The notes under the pieces were generated by a model that saw only the letters and a program-made list of their open reading frames with translations, ran no database searches and was not told the DNA's origin. From Puniceibacterium sp. IMCC21224 (GTDB lineage: Bacteria > Pseudomonadota > Alphaproteobacteria > Rhodobacterales > Rhodobacteraceae): a stretch of DNA of 64,000 nucleotides. The stretch is taken from the NCBI RefSeq assembly GCF_001038505.1, contig NZ_LDPY01000001.1, positions 1,054,001 through 1,118,000 of the forward strand. Direction: 5' to 3'. Below, in pieces: positions 61,345 through 64,000 of the stretch (position 1 is the stretch's first letter; each line of letters starts with the position of its first letter). A program made the translations under genes and the position numbers.

Positions 61345-62661
61345 ATGACAATTCGACTTGGCGCTCTTATGGGCGCAACGGCGCTATGCGCGGCGGCCAC
61401 TGTGGTCTCGGCCCAGGACACAACCCTTACCATCGCGACTGTGAACAACGGCGACATGATCCGGATGCAGGGTCTGACCGACGATTTCACCGCCAAGAAC
61501 CCCGGCATCGCTGTTGAGTGGGTCACTCTCGAAGAGAATGTGCTGCGCCAGCGTGTCACCACCGACGTTGCCACCAAGGGTGGCCAGTACGACGTGATGA
61601 CCATCGGCACCTACGAAGTTCCGATCTGGGGCAAGCAGGGCTGGCTGATTTCGCTCAACGATCTTCCGGCGGAATATGATGTCGACGACCTGCTGCCGGC
61701 GATCCGTGGCGGTCTGACCGTCGATGGTGAGCTGTACGCTTCGCCGTTCTATGGTGAATCGTCGATGGTGATGTACCGCAAGGATCTGATGGAAAAGGCC
61801 GGACTGGAAATGCCTGACGCGCCGACCTGGGACTTCATCAAAGAAGCCGCAGCGGCCATGACCGACAAAGACGGTGAGATCTACGGCATTTGCCTGCGCG
61901 GCAAGGCTGGGTGGGGCGAAAACATGGCCTTTCTGAGCGCCATGGCCAATTCGTACGGCGCGCGCTGGTTCGACGAGGATTGGAACCCCCAGTTCGACGG
62001 CGAGGCATGGAACGCTACCCTGACCGACTACCTTGACCTGATGCACAATTACGGTCCTCCGGGCTCGTCCTCGAACGGGTTCAACGAAAACCTGTCGCTG
62101 TTTCAGACCGGCAAGTGCGGCATGTGGATCGACGCCACTGTAGCGGCATCCTTTGTGACCAACCCGACGGATTCGACCGTGGCTGAGCATGTTGGTTTTG
62201 CGCTGGCACCCGACAAGGGTCTGGGCAAACGCGGTAACTGGCTCTGGGCATGGTCGCTGGGCATCCCGGCGGGCACTCAGAAAGAAGAGGCAGCCAAGAA
62301 GTTCGTTGCTTGGGCCACTTCCAAGGAATACCTCGCCCTCGTTGCCGAGAAAGAAGGCTGGCCGAACGTTCCTCCCGGAACCCGGACGTCGCTGTATGAA
62401 AATCCCGAGTATCAGAAGGTACCGTTTGCCGCGATGACGCTTGAGTCGATCAACGCAGCTGACCCGAACAATCCGACTGTCGACCCGGTTCCCTATACTG
62501 GCGTGCAGTTTGTCGCGATCCCGGAATTCCAGGGTATCGGCACCGCTGTCGGTCAGCAGTTCTCGGCCGCTCTGGCCGGACAGATGTCAGCTGAGGACGC
62601 GCTGGCCGCGGCTCAGAAACTGGCAACGCGCGAAATGACCCGCGCGGGCTATATCAAGTAA
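61345..62661 (+). CDS. smoE: Polyol (sorbitol/mannitol) ABC transporter binding protein
   Basis: ATG 61345 after GGGAGGA; 438 residues, extracellular solute-binding family 1 with a signal peptide (cleavage near VSA-QD). Typical blocks: TLTIATVNNGDMIRMQ, YASPFYGESSMVMYRKDL, CLRGKAGWGENMAF, and GNWLWAWSLGIPAGTQ. This arrangement matches SmoE/MtlE-type polyol binders of Rhodobacteraceae. Feeds the two permeases downstream. Confidence 0.84.
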   Translation: MTIRLGALMGATALCAAATVVSAQDTTLTIATVNNGDMIRMQGLTDDFTAKNPGIAVEWVTLEENVLRQRVTTDVATKGGQYDVMTIGTYEVPIWGKQGWLISLNDLPAEYDVDDLLPAIRGGLTVDGELYASPFYGESSMVMYRKDLMEKAGLEMPDAPTWDFIKEAAAAMTDKDGEIYGICLRGKAGWGENMAFLSAMANSYGARWFDEDWNPQFDGEAWNATLTDYLDLMHNYGPPGSSSNGFNENLSLFQTGKCGMWIDATVAASFVTNPTDSTVAEHVGFALAPDKGLGKRGNWLWAWSLGIPAGTQKEEAAKKFVAWATSKEYLALVAEKEGWPNVPPGTRTSLYENPEYQKVPFAAMTLESINAADPNNPTVDPVPYTGVQFVAIPEFQGIGTAVGQQFSAALAGQMSAEDALAAAQKLATREMTRAGYIK

Positions 62662-62670
62662 CCTCCCCAG

Positions 62671-62698
62671 AACGGGGCCGGCTTTGGTCGGCCCTGTT
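62671..62698 (+). other. Hairpin between smoE and smoF
   Basis: AACGGGGCCG (62671-62680) and CGGCCCTGTT (62689-62698) form a 10-bp stem (one G-T) with an 8-base loop, 9 bases after smoE. Likely stabilises the binding-protein message; no T-run follows. Confidence 0.55.
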
Positions 62699-62787
62699 CG
62701 CCCCCTGCGTCGTGTACCAGCCGCTCAGGCGCCCCTCTCGGGATTGCAGCCTGAGGCTTCGTGCCCTGTCTTTTCAGGAGAAACCCG

Positions 62788-63660
62788 ATGTCCACCCAGC
62801 ATTCCCGTTCTGCCGCGCGCATCATGATCTCGCCTTCGATCATATTGCTGCTTGGCTGGATGATCATACCGCTCAGCCTGACGCTGTATTTCTCGTTTCT
62901 GCGCTACAATCTGCTGATGCCCGGCGACAATCCATTTGTCGGCTTCGAGAATTATTCCTACTTTCTGACCGATCCTGCGTTCTTTAGCGCCCTTACCAAC
63001 ACGCTGGTGCTGGTTGGTGGTGTGCTGCTGATCACGGTGATTGGCGGCGTGCTGTTTGCGCTGTTGCTGGATCAGCCAATGTGGGGGCAGGGGATCGTGC
63101 GGATCCTGGTGATCGCACCTTTCTTTGTCATGCCTACAGTTTCGGCACTGGTCTGGAAGAATATGTTCATGAACCCGGTCAGTGGCCTCTTTGCCTTTCT
63201 GGCTAAGGGGCTGGGGATGGAGCCATTCGATTTTCTGGCCCATGCACCGCTGTTTTCGATCATCATCATCGTCGCATGGCAGTGGCTGCCCTTTGCCACG
63301 CTGATCCTGCTGACTGCGATGCAGTCGCTGGACAGCGAACGCCTTGAGGCGGCTGAGATGGATGGCGCAGGCCCTTTCGCGCGCTTCTTTTATATGGTGG
63401 TGCCGCACCTGTCGCGGTCTATCACCGTCGTGATTCTGATCCAGACCATCTTCCTGTTGTCGGTCTTTGCCGAGATCCTGGTGACCACCAATGGCGGTCC
63501 TGGCACGTCGTCGACCAACCTGACCTATCTGGTCTACGCCCAGTCGCTGCTTAACTTTGATGTCGGTGGCGGATCTGCGGGCGGTGTGGTGGCGATCATT
63601 CTGGCCAACATCGTCGCGATCTTCCTGATGCGGATGATCGGCAAGAACCTCGATGCGTGA
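62788..63660 (+). CDS. smoF: Polyol ABC transporter permease, MalF type
   Basis: ATG 62788 after CAGGAG; 290 residues, six membrane helices. The EAA loop is near residues 185-205 (LEAAEMDGAGPFARFFYMVVPHL in shape). First helix at about 12-34. Pairs with the following permease. Confidence 0.84.
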   Translation: MSTQHSRSAARIMISPSIILLLGWMIIPLSLTLYFSFLRYNLLMPGDNPFVGFENYSYFLTDPAFFSALTNTLVLVGGVLLITVIGGVLFALLLDQPMWGQGIVRILVIAPFFVMPTVSALVWKNMFMNPVSGLFAFLAKGLGMEPFDFLAHAPLFSIIIIVAWQWLPFATLILLTAMQSLDSERLEAAEMDGAGPFARFFYMVVPHLSRSITVVILIQTIFLLSVFAEILVTTNGGPGTSSTNLTYLVYAQSLLNFDVGGGSAGGVVAIILANIVAIFLMRMIGKNLDA

Positions 63661-63766
63661 TGCGACACGCCACGGCGCTCCGGGTCTGACCCGGGGCCGC
63701 CCCCGCCCCGCCGTCACCCATCCTGCCAACGCCACGCCCCAGCTGACCCACAAAGGAGCCTGACCC

Positions 63767-64000
63767 ATGGCCCGTGCTGTCACAAACCAACGCAAGGCCA
63801 CGATGACAATCATCGCCTGGACCCTTGGACTGCTGATCTTTTTTCCGATCCTCTGGACCATCCTGACCTCGTTCAAGACCGAGGCCGAGGCGATCGCCTC
63901 ACCCCCGTCTTTCATGTTCTTTGAATGGACAACCGAGAATTACACCACCGTTCTGGAGCGGTCGAACTACTTCCGGCATTTCTGGAACTCGGTGATCATC
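63767..64000 (+). CDS. smoG: Polyol ABC transporter permease, MalG type (5' part)
   Basis: ATG 63767 after AAAGGAG; 78 residues are visible before the window ends. First helix IIAWTLGLLIFFPILWTIL is followed by TSFKTEAEAIASPP, the signature opening of MalG-type permeases. The 106-base gap after smoF is GC-rich with no gene. The rest, and the expected ATPase, lie beyond the right edge. Confidence 0.83.
   Translation, partial: MARAVTNQRKATMTIIAWTLGLLIFFPILWTILTSFKTEAEAIASPPSFMFFEWTTENYTTVLERSNYFRHFWNSVII

Noticed and set aside
1..64000. Prophage, insertion sequence, CRISPR array, tRNA or rRNA
   Set aside because: No integrase or transposase genes, no terminal inverted repeats with target duplications, no regularly spaced short repeats, and no tRNA or rRNA-like segments in the intergenic gaps.

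Overview
The window is high-GC bacterial DNA, densely packed and almost fully coding. It most resembles an alphaproteobacterium of the Rhodobacterales (marine Roseobacter type). The reasons are a polyol ABC transporter of the Rhodobacter smo type with a SorC-family regulator, a VPLPA-CTERM surface protein, a malonate cluster with its own TRAP transporter, and many TRAP transporters and aromatic-acid genes. No rRNA, tRNA, insertion sequence, phage gene or CRISPR array was seen. The species call is inference from gene content.

Layout. (1) 1-7434, plus strand: the end of a cytochrome b561-like gene, then an aromatic module of a class I (VOC) extradiol dioxygenase, a LigK/GalC-type aldolase, a LigU/GalD-type tautomerase, a LigM-type O-demethylase and a TRAP transporter. 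This looks like catabolism of lignin-derived methoxylated aromatic acids. (2) 7493-8944, minus: an ArsR-like repressor and an ArsP-like permease with a perfect 20-bp operator. (3) 9085-14467, minus: YciI-like protein, LigB and LigA (a second, unrelated ring-cleavage dioxygenase), an alpha/beta hydrolase, and a trio of maleate-isomerase-like enzyme, M24 peptidase and PLP lyase joined by GTGA overlaps. (4) 14566-21176, minus: tamB and tamA; tamB carries an exact 170-residue tandem repeat. (5) 21377-27890: malonate catabolism (matB, matA, matMQP-like TRAP) with a divergent GntR regulator. (6) 27903-34279: a TctDE two-component system co-encoded with a lone periplasmic binding protein, divergent from a tctCBA tricarboxylate transporter. 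(7) 34722-35507: a VPLPA-CTERM protein in AT-richer DNA. (8) 35592-43205, minus: a ten-gene thiamin operon (thiD-O-S-G-E-F-Y, tenA, thiZ-X) behind a TPP riboswitch. (9) 43249-49091, minus: a nucleoside-type (BmpA) ABC transporter and a cytosine-deaminase-like amidohydrolase. (10) 49205-58052: an N-formylglutamate-amidohydrolase-like enzyme, a TRAP transporter, a PuuA-like glutamine-synthetase homologue, an aldehyde dehydrogenase and an iron alcohol dehydrogenase, divergent from an RpiR regulator. (11) 58129-64000, plus: an unrecognised membrane protein, a HAD phosphatase, a SorC regulator and the start of a polyol ABC transporter (smoEF and partial smoG).

How it fits together. Nearly every block pairs an importer with catabolic enzymes and its own regulator, as expected of a nutritional generalist. 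Translational coupling is pervasive: most operon junctions are 1-4 base stop/start overlaps (ATGA, GTGA, TTGA or TGATG), and these decide several start codons here. The most interesting block is 49205-58052. Its enzymes fit a gamma-glutamylation route in which an amino alcohol is capped with glutamate, oxidised twice, and released by an amidohydrolase.
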